The position numbers and the translations under genes were made by a program. Shown one piece after another: positions 40,815 to 40,840 of a stretch of 40,840 nt of DNA; positions within the stretch are counted from its first letter, which is position 1; every line of letters starts with the position of its first letter. The DNA lies in assembly GCA_964448135.1 (NCBI GenBank), contig CAYUVH010000045.1, positions 1 through 40,840 of the forward strand, read 5' to 3'. The notes below the pieces were generated by a model. That model had not been told where the DNA came from and made no database searches. It saw nothing but the letters and a program-made list of their open reading frames with translations. The DNA is from CAYUVH01 sp964448135 (lineage in GTDB: Bacteria > Verrucomicrobiota > Verrucomicrobiia > Limisphaerales > UBA8199).

Positions 40815-40840
40815 AGTGTAAACATTATGTATGATCGCGC

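Larger units (their letters stand above)
40103..40840. other. Gene-free repeat-rich region at the window end
   Basis: No convincing protein gene in 738 bases. The first part (about 40215-40345) is T/G-rich on the plus strand (the mirror of the C/A-rich tract near 4650), then come a 10-bp tandem repeat (40351-40400), a 7-bp tandem repeat (40434-40461) and hairpins at 40486-40499 (TGCGG-TTCG-CCGCA) and 40574-40591 (CCTCCT-AACGGC-AGGAGG), followed by a dense hairpin cluster from 40683. Promoters for the DUF1501 gene should lie near its start at 40102 but I see no clear boxes. Unlike coding segments, the region has short homopolymer runs (T6-T7). Confidence 0.6.

Noticed and set aside
40387..40834. 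Short open frames in the last 450 bases on both strands
   Set aside because: They run through tandem repeats and hairpins and have no ribosome binding site or recognisable domain.

Overview
This window looks like a chromosomal piece of a GC-rich Verrucomicrobiota bacterium, probably of the Pedosphaera/Limisphaerales (subdivision 3) type. That placement rests on gene content, not on a marker gene: a plant/Chlamydia-type IspG, two isolated prepilin-like proteins of the H-X9-DG kind, Tat-exported Gfo/Idh/MocA oxidoreductases, a Tat-exported DUF1501 protein, a PmoA/DUF6807 protein, an ECF sigma factor with a membrane-anchored C-terminal extension, and very large secreted proteins that share a C-terminal F-Y-[RQ] tail. 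No rRNA, tRNA, CRISPR array, transposase or phage gene was recognised.

Layout. 1-4338, minus strand: housekeeping cluster gap (glycolysis), rseP (membrane site-2 protease) and ispG (isoprenoid synthesis, cut by the window edge), preceded by a lone pseudopilin gene. 4339-4739: C/A-rich non-coding tract. 4740-10002, plus strand: a giant DUF748/AsmA-like envelope protein and a TPR protein. 10008-14777, minus strand: purB, a rhomboid protease, an ApbE-type flavin transferase and a Tat-signal Gfo/Idh/MocA oxidoreductase. 14961-18139, plus strand: a DUF218 membrane protein overlapping a MobA/MocA-like nucleotidyltransferase, then the sigma-factor/periplasmic-domain fusion. 18204-24051: a HEAT-repeat protein (minus), murJ lipid II flippase, an orphan NarL-type response regulator, a second pseudopilin (minus) and a secreted Sel1-repeat protein.

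24062-37673, all on the minus strand, is the accessory heart of the window. In transcription order it holds a DUF6807 protein, a Tat Gfo/Idh/MocA oxidoreductase, two very large secreted GH13 (alpha-amylase family) enzymes in tandem 19 bases apart, a secreted multidomain CBM/PA14-like protein, and a possible 74-residue protein. I read this as an extracellular alpha-glucan degradation locus, perhaps tied to further sugar processing by the oxidoreductase and DUF6807 proteins; that functional link is inference. A 16-bp near-palindrome (consensus CCGCATGWWTRTGCGG) occurs in two of its spacers and in two other intergenic regions of the window, and could be a shared operator or a small dispersed repeat.

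37772-38606, plus strand, is a two-gene cassette (DUF6036-like nucleotidyltransferase fold plus a small helical protein) that resembles a toxin-antitoxin module. 38639-40102 (minus) is a DUF1501 protein. The last 738 bases carry no convincing gene but are full of repeats: a 10-bp tandem repeat, a 7-bp tandem repeat and at least seven inverted repeats, five of them back to back. Gene calls were made by reading translations and motifs by eye; no database search was possible.
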